34,800 bases of DNA from JAJDIA01 sp031555145 (GTDB lineage: Bacteria; Bacteroidota; Bacteroidia; Bacteroidales; Tannerellaceae), in NCBI GenBank assembly GCA_031555145.1, contig JAVBUR010000104.1, forward strand, positions 1-34,800, read 5' to 3'. A model generated the notes under the pieces. That model was given only the letters and a program-made list of their open reading frames with translations, searched no databases and was not told the DNA's origin. The position numbers and the translations under genes were made by a program. Within the stretch, counting starts at the first letter, position 1; each line of letters begins with the position of its first letter. Below, piece by piece: positions 16,405 through 23,783 of the stretch.

Positions 16405-17805
16405 TCACCTGTTTTTTGATTCTTCTTCTGTTTCATTTTCTTTCACCCGGATAACCACGTTGGCGATGATAGCTGTCAGTCCACCCGTGGTAATACCCGA
16501 CGAGAAGATACCTTTCACTGACGCGGGTACTGTCGACAGGATATCCGGCATCAGTTCCACACCCAATCCCAACGACAGACTGACCGCCAGCACCAATGTA
16601 GCTTTCCGGTCGATCCGTTGCGAGGAGATAATTCGTATTCCGGCTGCGGCTACCGTACCGAACATCAGCAGTGTTGCTCCACCCAACACCGGATCAGGGA
16701 TCAGCGAAAACACGCCTCCTACAGCAGGGAACAATCCCAGCAACACCAACATTCCCGCAATATAGTAACCCACATAGCGGCTGGCCACTCCGGTCAGTTG
16801 AATGATACCGTTGTTTTGCGCAAAGATAGACACAGGAAACGAGTTGAACACGCCCGCAAAGAAAGAATTTATCCCATCCGCCAACACGCCACCCGATATC
16901 CGTTTCAGGTACTTCTCACCTTCCACCGGTTCGCCCGACACCATCGAGTTGGCGGTAATATCGCCCGTTGCCTCAATCGCCGTAATGATATAAACCAAAG
17001 CAATTGTCACAAAATGAGAAAAACTGAAATCAAGTCCGTAAGAGAAAGGTACCGGAATATGAAAACCGATACGGTTATTGCTCATCGCAGCCAAATCCAC
17101 CATGCCCAATGCCACAGCCAACACATATCCCACACAAAGCCCCAACACGATCGAGCTCATTCGCAGGTAGCGGTATCGGCTCCGGTTGAATATCAATACG
17201 CACACCAGCACCACTGCCGCTACACCAAGGTTTTTAGCCGAAGCAAACGTGCCAGCCTCCATCGCGGCATAGCCACCTCCACAGGCCACAACACCCACCT
17301 TGATCAGGCTCAACCCAATCAGCAACACCACGATTCCCGACACCAGCGGTGTAATGACCGTACGCAGATAGTTGAACGTCCGGCTCACAATCATCATAAC
17401 CGGCGATGCCGCAATGCAACAGCCGAAGATCAGCGGTAATCCGCCAGCCAGTCCGGCCGCAATAATCGGCCCCACGAAGTTGAAACTTGTACCCTGGATA
17501 CACAGCAACCCTGCTCCCACGCCTCCAAAGCGCTTACATTGGATAAAAGTGGCTATCCCGGAAATAAACAACGCCATCGATACCAGGAAACTGCTCGTCT
17601 CCCAATCCAAACCCAATGCTCCTGCAATCAGCAACGGCGGTGTAATAATCCCTACAAAGATGGCCAGCAAGTGCTGAAAAGCAGCGAAGATCGCGTCTTT
17701 CAACGGAGGACGGTCTTCAATACCATATACAAGATCGACTGCCTGTGCCTTTCCTACAGGCTGTTGGGGTTCGCCGGATGGGGTTTGCTCGGTGGTATGT
17801 GCCAT
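16405..17805 (-). CDS. pbuX: NCS2 family xanthine/uracil permease, probably xanthine-specific
   Basis: The protein has 466 residues with about 12-14 hydrophobic segments. NCS2 family features include FQHLLAIFVGIITPPLL (about 42-58), QGTSFNFVGP, AIEATGDITANS and the signature NNGIIQLTGVASRYVG. The long polar N-terminus of about 30 residues is variable in this family. It should import xanthine (or another oxopurine) across the inner membrane by proton symport. The xanthine assignment rests on its pairing with xpt; uracil or uric acid cannot be excluded from sequence alone. Confidence 0.9.
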   Translation of the reverse strand: MAHTTEQTPSGEPQQPVGKAQAVDLVYGIEDRPPLKDAIFAAFQHLLAIFVGIITPPLLIAGALGLDWETSSFLVSMALFISGIATFIQCKRFGGVGAGLLCIQGTSFNFVGPIIAAGLAGGLPLIFGCCIAASPVMMIVSRTFNYLRTVITPLVSGIVVLLIGLSLIKVGVVACGGGYAAMEAGTFASAKNLGVAAVVLVCVLIFNRSRYRYLRMSSIVLGLCVGYVLAVALGMVDLAAMSNNRIGFHIPVPFSYGLDFSFSHFVTIALVYIITAIEATGDITANSMVSGEPVEGEKYLKRISGGVLADGINSFFAGVFNSFPVSIFAQNNGIIQLTGVASRYVGYYIAGMLVLLGLFPAVGGVFSLIPDPVLGGATLLMFGTVAAAGIRIISSQRIDRKATLVLAVSLSLGLGVELMPDILSTVPASVKGIFSSGITTGGLTAIIANVVIRVKENETEEESKNR

Positions 17806-17843
17806 AATGAGGAGTGCTGTCTATTACTTCTTTAAAATTGTGC

Positions 17844-17875
17844 CAAAGATACGGATTTCCTACCCAAAAGGACAA
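17844..17875 (-). promoter_or_regulatory. Bacteroidota-type promoter of the permease-xpt operon
   Basis: On the - strand TTG (17873-17875, in a T-run) precedes TATCTTTG (17844-17851) by 21 bases. Transcription would begin near 17838, leaving a leader of about 30 bases, too short for a purine riboswitch. Confidence 0.6.
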
Positions 17876-17927
17876 AAATGACCTATTCTTTCCTTTTGAA
17901 AAGAGAGTGAAATGACATGATTTGTTA

Positions 17928-17935
17928 TATCTTTG
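17928..17935 (+). promoter_or_regulatory. -7 box of the GH43 gene promoter
   Basis: TATCTTTG at 17928-17935 matches TAnnTTTG. No TTG lies at the usual distance upstream (TTTTG at 17894 is about 30 bases away), so activation by a regulator may be needed. The predicted leader is only about 13 bases. Confidence 0.45.
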
Positions 17936-17954
17936 AAGCACAAAATCTAATATC

Positions 17955-18959
17955 ATGCAAACAAAACGTTTTACTTTTTTTCTGTTGATGCTGTTTTCCT
18001 TGCCTTGTCTTTCTTGTAATTTATGTCAAGCACAAGAACAAAAACCGGAAAAGAGTTACCGTAATCCGGTTGTCAGAACCAGCATCCCCGATCCAAGTAT
18101 CATTCAAGTCAACAATGGTGGCTTTTATCTGTATGGAACAGAAGATATCCGGAATCTACCTATTTATTATTCCGACGATTTGGTCAATTGGAGATTTACA
18201 GGAACCGCCTTCACCAATGAAACCAGACCTACTTTTGAGCCAAGGGGAGGCTTATGGGCTCCCGATATCAATTATATCAATGGGAAGTACGTGCTCTATT
18301 ATTCCATGTCGGTTTGGGGTGGCGAATGGACATGCGGTATAGGAGTTGCTGTCGCCGATCAACCGGAAGGGCCTTTTACCGATCGTGGTATGTTATTCCG
18401 TAGTAATACAATAAATGTAAAAAATTCGATTGACCCTAATTATGTGGAAGATAAAGGTCTGAAATACTTGTTTTGGGGAAGCTTTCGCGGAATATATGGC
18501 ATCGAGCTTTCTGACGACGGCCTTAGCATCAAGCAGGGCGCAGAAAAACAACAAGTGGCCGGAACAGCCTATGAAGGAACCTATATTCACCAGAGAGGCA
18601 ACTATTACTATCTTTTCGCTTCCACCGGCACCTGCTGCGAAGGATTAAAAAGCACCTACACCACTGTCGTAGGTCGTTCTGAAAACGTATGGGGACCTTA
18701 TGTGGACAAACAAGGCCAGCCCATGATGGAGAACCATCATGAAATTCTTATCCACCGAAACGACGCATTTGTAGGCACAGGACATAATTCGGAAATTGTA
18801 CAGGACAAAGCCGGCAATGACTGGATCTTCTACCATGGATTTTGTGTGGAAAACACCAGTGGCAGAAGCCTCTTTTTAGACAAAATCAGTTGGGATAATG
18901 ACTGGCCTGCCGTCAAAACCAATTCTCCTTCGATGGAAGAAGAGGTTCCGGTGTTTTAA
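17955..18959 (+). CDS. GH43 family glycosidase, arabinan endo-1,5-alpha-L-arabinosidase-like
   Basis: The protein has 334 residues with a signal peptide (cleavage probably near CQA-QEQ, residues 24-29), so it acts in the periplasm or outside. It folds as a five-bladed propeller. The three expected carboxylates are visible: Asp46 (IPDPSII), Asp160 (SIDPNYV) and Glu207 (YEGTY). GHNSEIVQD with His277 and WIFYHGF are typical of the arabinanase-like subfamilies. It is a single gene, not in a polysaccharide utilisation locus with SusC/SusD partners, and is followed by an unrelated gene. The substrate, probably arabinan or arabino-oligosaccharide, is an inference. Confidence 0.88.
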   Translation: MQTKRFTFFLLMLFSLPCLSCNLCQAQEQKPEKSYRNPVVRTSIPDPSIIQVNNGGFYLYGTEDIRNLPIYYSDDLVNWRFTGTAFTNETRPTFEPRGGLWAPDINYINGKYVLYYSMSVWGGEWTCGIGVAVADQPEGPFTDRGMLFRSNTINVKNSIDPNYVEDKGLKYLFWGSFRGIYGIELSDDGLSIKQGAEKQQVAGTAYEGTYIHQRGNYYYLFASTGTCCEGLKSTYTTVVGRSENVWGPYVDKQGQPMMENHHEILIHRNDAFVGTGHNSEIVQDKAGNDWIFYHGFCVENTSGRSLFLDKISWDNDWPAVKTNSPSMEEEVPVF

Positions 18960-19120
18960 CAACACACCTATCGCCGACTCTACCTACATGCGATGACAAA
19001 TAGCGATTATTCTATTTGCGTAATACACGTTAAATAATTTTATTTCCAATAGTGCCAGCCTTCTTTGAACAAAAACAAGTTTTCCCGTCTTATATTTAAA
19101 GACAACTTAATTATTATCTT

Positions 19121-19699
19121 ATGAACACATCTCTCATAGAAGAACTTAAAAGTAGTGTAAAAAACTGGTGGGTATCCCTTGTACTGGGAATCTTGTTTAT
19201 TGGAACCGCGCTGTTGCTTATGTTTTATCCTCTCGCAGGTTATGGAGCGTTAGTCGTACTATTCTCTGTATGTATGTTCGCAAGTGGGATCCTTGAAATA
19301 TTCTTTTCGGTAAGTAACCGAAAGGTATTACCCGGTTGGGGTTGGAACCTTACCGCCGGGATCATTGATCTACTGTTAGGTCTTTTCCTGATCTGCTACC
19401 CGCTTATAACGGCGGCTGTACTGCCGATCATCCTCGCTTTCTGGATTATGTTCCGTGGATGTATGGGCATTGGACTTGCCATGGATATGAGCAAAATGGG
19501 CGTCAAAGGATGGGGATGGTATCTTGCATTTGGCATCCTTGCCATTATTTGTTCCATTGCCATTATCTGGCAACCGGCAGCAGGCGCACTGGCATCGGTG
19601 TATATCATCGCCTTCGCATTTATGTTTATGGGATTTGTCCGTATCATGCTGGCTTTTGAATTGCGCGATTTACACAAGAAATACACTCACCATACCTGA
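19121..19699 (+). CDS. HdeD family (DUF308) membrane protein
   Basis: The protein has 192 residues and six hydrophobic segments arranged as three hairpins, with repeated GWGW-type turns (LPGWGWNLTAGIIDLLLG and VKGWGWYLAFGILAII) showing the internal duplication typical of HdeD/DUF308. In E. coli HdeD is tied to acid resistance, but the molecular role is unknown. The gene stands alone. A weak -7 box (TATATTTA, 19091-19098) precedes it, and a hairpin terminator follows. I see nothing else in 18960-19120. Confidence 0.85.
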   Translation: MNTSLIEELKSSVKNWWVSLVLGILFIGTALLLMFYPLAGYGALVVLFSVCMFASGILEIFFSVSNRKVLPGWGWNLTAGIIDLLLGLFLICYPLITAAVLPIILAFWIMFRGCMGIGLAMDMSKMGVKGWGWYLAFGILAIICSIAIIWQPAAGALASVYIIAFAFMFMGFVRIMLAFELRDLHKKYTHHT

Positions 19700-19721
19700 G
19701 TCAACAGATAACCAATGTCAC

Positions 19722-19753
19722 AAGGGGGTGCCTCGCTTTCGAGACAGCCCCTT
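19722..19753 (+). terminator. Probable terminator after the HdeD-like gene
   Basis: AAGGGG (19722-19727) pairs with CCCCTT (19748-19753), and CTCG (19732-19735) with CGAG (19740-19743), separated by a partly paired internal loop. A short U-containing tail (TCTCGTTTATT) follows. It lies 23 bases after the HdeD stop. Confidence 0.5.
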
Positions 19754-19862
19754 CTCGTTTATTGATCCACCTAAAGAGCCTTTCCCCGATTGCAACCAGC
19801 ATTATTCGATTTGCATAATTCAAATACCAATCCCTGTCTGCAGGCGGCCTATTTCGCTCCAT

Positions 19863-20279
19863 TCAATACTCTCTATTCCAAGGGGGCAACTGTCCGTATA
19901 TTTCAAAATACCGTTGTATAAGCCTTGCCTCCACATAAGACGGCAAGTCTCTATACGCTTCATCAAACGTTACATACCAATAAACATCCAACGCGTCAAT
20001 TTGCTCAGCATTCATTTTACGGTTGTAATAGGCTTGCCTGGAAGTTCCATCTGGTTTATGCATAATACTATCATGAAGCATCGGACCTTTGAATGCTCCA
20101 TTTGGCTGCATTACTCCCGATTTTCCGATATATACAATATCCACATGCCCTCTCGACAAACGATATATACAATAGACGCCCGGTCTATCCGGCACCTGGC
20201 CGGCAACCTCACTCAAGTCATCTCCTTTACTGAAAAAGAAGTGGCCATTGTGTTTATATGTGCCTAATTCATCAAACAT
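19863..20279 (-). CDS. Small GIY-YIG domain protein
   Basis: The protein has 138 residues. The GIY-YIG signature is visible as GVYCIYR (about 34-40) and VYIGKSG (about 49-55). A later conserved Glu (SYVEARLIQRYFEIYG, about 115-130) would be the metal ligand, and the protein ends PPWNREY with an Asn at the usual place. The length fits a lone catalytic domain with little else. GIY-YIG nucleases cut DNA; the target is unknown, and the protein could belong to a decayed mobile or restriction-type unit. The gene is AT-rich compared with prmA nearby, and sits next to a degraded reading frame, both suggesting an acquired islet. Confidence 0.7.
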   Translation of the reverse strand: MFDELGTYKHNGHFFFSKGDDLSEVAGQVPDRPGVYCIYRLSRGHVDIVYIGKSGVMQPNGAFKGPMLHDSIMHKPDGTSRQAYYNRKMNAEQIDALDVYWYVTFDEAYRDLPSYVEARLIQRYFEIYGQLPPWNREY

Positions 20280-20307
20280 ACTCTTCGAGGTTATATTATA
20301 GAAATTA

Positions 20308-20439
20308 TCAAGCTACCGCTTCTTTCAACAACGCGACATTCTCCGCCTTTTCCCTTTCAGACCACAGAATATATTTCGCATCATGCTCAAGCCATTACTT
20401 ACAAGCCGCAACATCATTAATATCGGCCGTACAAAAATA
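20308..20439 (-). pseudogene. Interrupted reading frame upstream of the GIY-YIG gene
   Basis: Read leftward, this frame gives YFCTADINDVAACK, a stop, then WLEHDAKYILWSEREKAENV and ALLKEAVA before TGA at 20308-20310. The amino-acid composition is protein-like but the frame has no start codon after the internal stop, so it is probably the tail of a decayed gene. A competing frame from ATGATG near 20417 encodes 31 residues and looks less natural. A TATTTTTG box at 20432-20439 could be a promoter for the GIY-YIG gene. The identity of the lost protein is unknown. Confidence 0.35.
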
Positions 20440-20511
20440 GTGAAATAAAAAGATAAAAAGCCGCAAACTATCCATAAAATCAGTTAAGACTGAAAACATA
20501 CGAACATCTCA

Positions 20512-20542
20512 TTTGCAAATACCACTCAAACCCCTACCTTTG
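20512..20542 (+). promoter_or_regulatory. Bacteroidota-type promoter of prmA
   Basis: TTTG (20512-20515) and TACCTTTG (20535-20542) are separated by 19 bases, an almost ideal match. Transcription would begin near 20548, ten bases before the prmA ATG. This also rules out the in-frame TTG at 20513 as a start. Confidence 0.75.
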
Positions 20543-20557
20543 GCGAAAAAAGAGAAT

Positions 20558-21406
20558 ATGAACTACTACGAACTGACATTCACCTACGAGAGTGCGATTG
20601 ACACGACAACCGTCAACGACGTCCTGGCAGCCGAACTCGGCGAGATCGGCTTTGAGAGTTTTATGGAAACGGATGAAGGCATGCTGGGCTATGTATCCGA
20701 AAAGATATACAACGAACAGCAATTGGCCGACACCTTACAGGCATTCCCGCTTGACGATGTAGTTATTCATTATACAACCGTACTAGTCGAAGACCGCGAC
20801 TGGAATGAGGAATGGGAGAAGAACTACTTCAAGCCCATCCGCATTGGGCAGGAATGTATCATCCGGGCATCGTTCCACGAACCGGAAGATGGCTTTGATT
20901 ACACCATCCTGATCGACCCCAAGATGGCTTTCGGTACAGGCAACCACGAAACGACCTACCTGATGATCAGCGAAATACTTCGTACCGACATGACTGGCAA
21001 GGAAGTACTCGACATGGGTTGCGGCACGGCTGTACTGGCGATCCTGGCCAAGATGAAAGGGGCAGCTCGTACAGTAGCGATCGATATCGACGAATGGGCG
21101 TATGAAAACGCATTCGAAAATATCCGCCTCAACCATACCGACGATATCTCTGTGGGACTCGGTGGAGCCGAACAGCTTGAAGGCCACGAGCCCTTCGATA
21201 TCGTACTGGCTAACATCAACCGGAATATTCTTTTGAATGATATTCAATATTATGCAGAGAAGATGAAGCCGGGAGCACAATTATTCCTTAGTGGCTTTTA
21301 CAAAGAAGACATTCCAACCATCCGGACAGAATGCGAGCGCAACCATCTGACATTCAATACATACAACGAACGGAATAATTGGGCGATGGTGGTTGCTCAG
21401 AAATAA
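20558..21406 (+). CDS. prmA: Ribosomal protein L11 methyltransferase
   Basis: The protein has 282 residues. The start MNYYELTFTYES is fixed by the promoter. The N-terminal domain recognises L11. The catalytic domain has FGTGNHETT (about 143-151), the SAM-binding motif VLDMGCGTAVLAI (about 163-175), and DIVLANINRNIL, where N-I-N replaces the N-P-P-Y of other methyltransferases, as usual in PrmA. It methylates L11 in the cytoplasm. It is a single transcription unit with a very short leader. Confidence 0.95.
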   Translation: MNYYELTFTYESAIDTTTVNDVLAAELGEIGFESFMETDEGMLGYVSEKIYNEQQLADTLQAFPLDDVVIHYTTVLVEDRDWNEEWEKNYFKPIRIGQECIIRASFHEPEDGFDYTILIDPKMAFGTGNHETTYLMISEILRTDMTGKEVLDMGCGTAVLAILAKMKGAARTVAIDIDEWAYENAFENIRLNHTDDISVGLGGAEQLEGHEPFDIVLANINRNILLNDIQYYAEKMKPGAQLFLSGFYKEDIPTIRTECERNHLTFNTYNERNNWAMVVAQK

Positions 21407-21489
21407 AAGCAAATTTTAACACACAGATATAAACCATCTGTCGGAAAAATGCGTTATCTTTATACGTGTAACCAAAAAAATGTAGAGTT

Positions 21490-21711
21490 ATGAAAGGCGT
21501 TGATTCAAAATTACTGTTAGGCCTTGTAGTAGGCGCAGCCGTAGGGGCTGCAGTGGCATATCTGGCAACTTCCGGCAAGGGAGAACAGATATTCGAAGAG
21601 TTGAAAGAGGCAGCAGGCAAGGTGAAAGAAGGTTTCGACTGTGCGCTTGAAAAAGCCAAAGAAACCGGTAGCGAAGTGCTGAAAGCCGTTCAAAAACCGG
21701 CCGCCGAATAA
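21490..21711 (+). CDS. YtxH-like small membrane protein
   Basis: The protein has 73 residues: one glycine/alanine-rich N-terminal helix (LLLGLVVGAAVGAAVAYLAT, residues 8-27) then a charged, coiled-coil-prone tail rich in E and K (KGEQIFEELKEAAGKVKEG). This is the YtxH pattern, often stress-related, with unknown mechanism. It is first in a tight trio with the holin-like gene (gap six bases) and the following coiled-coil gene, suggesting a joint envelope role. A weak -7 box (TATCTTTA, 21455-21462) precedes it. Confidence 0.8.
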   Translation: MKGVDSKLLLGLVVGAAVGAAVAYLATSGKGEQIFEELKEAAGKVKEGFDCALEKAKETGSEVLKAVQKPAAE

Positions 21712-21717
21712 CACCGT

Positions 21718-22155
21718 ATGGAGAAAGAAACAACTGACATCTTCCGTAAGCTGAAACAGGACGTGACAGCGTATGTGGAGGTCAAATTCGAACTCCTGAA
21801 GCTTAACACATACGAGAGGACGGGGAAAGTAATTGCCGTCCTTTCGTATGGCGTTGTGCTTTTATTTCTGGCTTTCTTCGCCACCCTTTTCCTTTTCCTG
21901 GCCCTGGGACTCTTCCTGGGTGAACTGATCGGATCGATAAGCGCCGGATTTGCTATTGTTGTAGTGATCTACCTGGCAGCTATCGGCCTCATTTACTTCT
22001 ACAAAAACAAGATCAGCGACAAGATACAGAATGTGATCATCAGCGCGCTGATGGCAGACGATGATAATGACAACGGCAATGACACACACACAGACACCGG
22101 TTCCACCACCGCCCACTCCACTGGAGAAGCTGCAGGCCGAGAAGAAACGGCTTAA
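21718..22155 (+). CDS. Phage holin superfamily 3-6 (Actinobacteria-type/DUF1469) membrane protein
   Basis: The protein has 145 residues. An amphipathic N-terminus (DIFRKLKQDVTAYVEVKFEL) leads to two long transmembrane helices (about 41-72 and 78-100). The C-terminal 35 residues are polar and low in complexity (DDDNDNGNDTHTDTGSTT). The family name is historical: these chromosomal proteins are not part of a prophage here and probably act in the envelope. The coding sequence overlaps the next gene by about 77 bases in another frame, and the overlap falls exactly in the low-complexity tail. Confidence 0.8.
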   Translation: MEKETTDIFRKLKQDVTAYVEVKFELLKLNTYERTGKVIAVLSYGVVLLFLAFFATLFLFLALGLFLGELIGSISAGFAIVVVIYLAAIGLIYFYKNKISDKIQNVIISALMADDDNDNGNDTHTDTGSTTAHSTGEAAGREETA

Positions 22156-22474
22156 ACAGCAAAGCATCCGTCAGGAAGAAGCCTTGGCTGCCGATTTCCA
22201 GTATGTACAGGAAAACGCGGCAAGCCTGTTACTGGCGGGTATTTCCGCGCTGTTGTTCCCCGGCTCCAAATCGTCAAAAGCCGCTTCCTCCCAACAACCG
22301 GCCGACATCACCGGTACACGGGAATCCCAACCAATGGGACTCTCCGATTACCTCTCTATCGCCGGTAGCCTCGTTCCCGTTGCCTGGGGCATTGTACAGC
22401 CTATCCTGGTATCCCTCGCCGTCAAGCAGGCAAAGCGTTGGGTAACCGGGCTCTTCTCAAAGAGAAAGGAATAA
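22079..22474 (+). CDS. Uncharacterised coiled-coil/membrane-associated protein, third gene of the trio
   Basis: The protein has 131 residues if it starts at MTHTQTPVPPPPTP (22079); ATGs at 22061 and 22067 are also in frame. After the proline run there is a coiled coil (LEKLQAEKKRLKQQSIRQEE) and YVQENAASLLLAGISALLFP, then a linker and a hydrophobic segment (YLSIAGSLVPVAWGIVQPIL), ending in a basic tail (KRWVTGLFSKRKE). I do not recognise a named family, but the trio YtxH-holin-this looks like a conserved Bacteroidota arrangement. The start lies inside the preceding gene, so translation is probably coupled. Confidence 0.7.
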   Translation: MTHTQTPVPPPPTPLEKLQAEKKRLKQQSIRQEEALAADFQYVQENAASLLLAGISALLFPGSKSSKAASSQQPADITGTRESQPMGLSDYLSIAGSLVPVAWGIVQPILVSLAVKQAKRWVTGLFSKRKE

Positions 22475-22547
22475 TGATTTAACAATTATTTTATGTTGAA
22501 TAGCATATTTTGCACGAGATATGTTAACAACGTAAGAAAATCATCGC

Positions 22548-22555
22548 TAAATTTG
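22548..22555 (+). promoter_or_regulatory. -7 box upstream of the small lipoprotein and gapA
   Basis: TAAATTTG at 22548-22555 matches TAnnTTTG; the -33 position has TTA (22524-22526) instead of TTG. Transcription would begin near 22561. No other clear promoter lies before gapA, so this one may serve both. Confidence 0.5.
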
Positions 22556-22578
22556 CAAGCGTAAAAAACAGAAGCAAG

Positions 22579-22662
22579 ATGAAACGTAGTATAGCTTATC
22601 TAATCGTGTTTGCCTGTACCCTTGCGATACTGGCCTCTTGTGCCACTCCTTGCGGGTGTTAA
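22579..22662 (+). CDS. Tiny cysteine-rich lipoprotein (27 residues)
   Basis: The reading frame encodes MKRSIAYLIVFACTLAILAS followed by CATPCGC. It has a basic start, a hydrophobic helix and a good lipobox (LAS-C, Cys21). If processed, the mature product is only CATPCGC: seven residues with three cysteines, the first lipidated. It has its own -7 box 24 bases upstream and lies 50 bases before gapA. It resembles no family I can name. It may be a real small lipoprotein or a leader peptide in the gapA transcript. Confidence 0.6.
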   Translation: MKRSIAYLIVFACTLAILASCATPCGC

Positions 22663-22712
22663 ACTGGACTAAATAAATAATTTTTCAATAAACCAATAAA
22701 AGTTTTATTCAA

Positions 22713-23714
22713 ATGATTAAAGTAGGTATTAACGGTTTTGGCCGTATCGGACGCTTGGTTTTCCGTGCCGCACAAGAAAGAAACGATGTACAAATCGTTG
22801 CAGTAAATGACCCGTTCCTGGATCTGGATTATCTGATCTACATGTTGAAATTTGACACTGTACACGGAAGATTCCAGGGTACAGCTGAAAATAAGGGTGG
22901 CAAACTGTTCGTAAACGGTAAGGAAGTTGCTTTCTTTGCAGAAAAAGATCCCGCTGCTATCGGCTGGGGTGCTTCAGGCGCTGACTACGTAGTTGAATCT
23001 ACTGGTGTTTTCACTACAACAGAAAAAGCTTCTGCTCACTTGAAAGGTGGCGCTAAGAAGGTGGTTATCTCTGCTCCGTCTAACGACGCTCCGATGTTCG
23101 TTTGCGGTGTGAACCTGGATGCTTACAAAGCTGACATGGACATCGTGTCCAACGCTTCTTGTACAACTAACTGCTTGGCTCCATTGGCTAAGGTTATCAA
23201 TGACAACTTCGGTATCGTTGAAGGTTTGATGACAACCGTTCACGCTGCTACCAATACTCAGAAGACTGTTGATGCTCCGTCTGCTAAGGACTGGAGAGGC
23301 GGCCGTTCTATCCTGAACAATATCATCCCGTCTTCTACAGGTGCTGCTAAAGCTGTAGGTAAAGTAATCCCTGCACTGAACGGCAAACTGACAGGTATGG
23401 CTTTCCGTGTTCCGACTGCTGACGTTTCTGTTGTTGACTTGACAGTTCGTTTGGAAAAAGCGGCTACATACGAAGAAATCAAGGCTGCTGTAAAGGCTGC
23501 TTCTGAAAACGAAATGAAGGGTGTACTCGGTTACACAGAAGAATCTGTTGTATCTACAGACTTCATCCACGAATCTCGTACTTCTGTATTCGATGCAGGT
23601 GCAGGTATCGCTTTGAACGGCAACTTCGTTAAGTTGGTTGCTTGGTATGACAACGAATGGGGTTATTCAAACAAGGTGCTTGATTTGATCGCTCACATGG
23701 ATACAGTGAAATAA
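22713..23714 (+). CDS. gapA: Glyceraldehyde-3-phosphate dehydrogenase, type I
   Basis: The protein has 333 residues. The N-terminal NAD-binding motif is KVGINGFGRIGRLVFRA; the catalytic Cys is in SNASCTTNCLAPLAK (about residue 151). Other conserved parts are TVHAATNTQKTVDAPS, DWRGGRS and WYDNEWGYSNK. It converts glyceraldehyde-3-phosphate to 1,3-bisphosphoglycerate in glycolysis. Codon use is strongly biased (GCT, GGT, GTT, AAC, TTC), unlike neighbouring genes, as expected for a very highly expressed gene. A strong terminator follows 18 bases after the stop. Confidence 0.98.
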   Translation: MIKVGINGFGRIGRLVFRAAQERNDVQIVAVNDPFLDLDYLIYMLKFDTVHGRFQGTAENKGGKLFVNGKEVAFFAEKDPAAIGWGASGADYVVESTGVFTTTEKASAHLKGGAKKVVISAPSNDAPMFVCGVNLDAYKADMDIVSNASCTTNCLAPLAKVINDNFGIVEGLMTTVHAATNTQKTVDAPSAKDWRGGRSILNNIIPSSTGAAKAVGKVIPALNGKLTGMAFRVPTADVSVVDLTVRLEKAATYEEIKAAVKAASENEMKGVLGYTEESVVSTDFIHESRTSVFDAGAGIALNGNFVKLVAWYDNEWGYSNKVLDLIAHMDTVK

Positions 23715-23732
23715 TGACTGAATACATAAACG

Positions 23733-23768
23733 AAAAGCCGTGTTCCTTCCGGGACGCGGCTTTTTTTT
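23733..23768 (+). terminator. Intrinsic terminator of gapA
   Basis: An 11-bp stem (AGCCGTGTTCC with GGGACGCGGCT, including two G-U pairs) with loop TT/CC is preceded by A4 and followed by T8 (23761-23768). The right end touches the miaA promoter box. Confidence 0.85.
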
Positions 23769-23769
23769 G

Positions 23770-23777
23770 TACTTTTG
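23770..23777 (+). promoter_or_regulatory. -7 box of miaA, directly behind the gapA terminator
   Basis: TACTTTTG at 23770-23777 matches TAnnTTTG and ends six bases before the miaA ATG. Transcription would start at or within a base or two of the start codon, giving a leaderless message. No TTG is visible at the -33 position. Confidence 0.5.
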
Positions 23778-23783
23778 CCTCCT

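Noticed and set aside
16618..17439. 273-codon open frame antisense to the permease gene
   Set aside because: It is rich in His, Gln and Arg, has no domain, and mirrors the clearly coding NCS2 permease on the other strand.
17806..17845. Purine riboswitch before the permease-xpt operon
   Set aside because: The predicted leader is about 30 bases, too short for a purine aptamer.
19524..20267. 247-codon rightward frame across the HdeD gene end and the GIY-YIG gene
   Set aside because: It overlaps two better supported genes and a terminator, and its composition is not protein-like.
21718..22155. Prophage (because of the holin family name)
   Set aside because: No other phage gene is near; this holin-like family is widespread on chromosomes beside YtxH genes.
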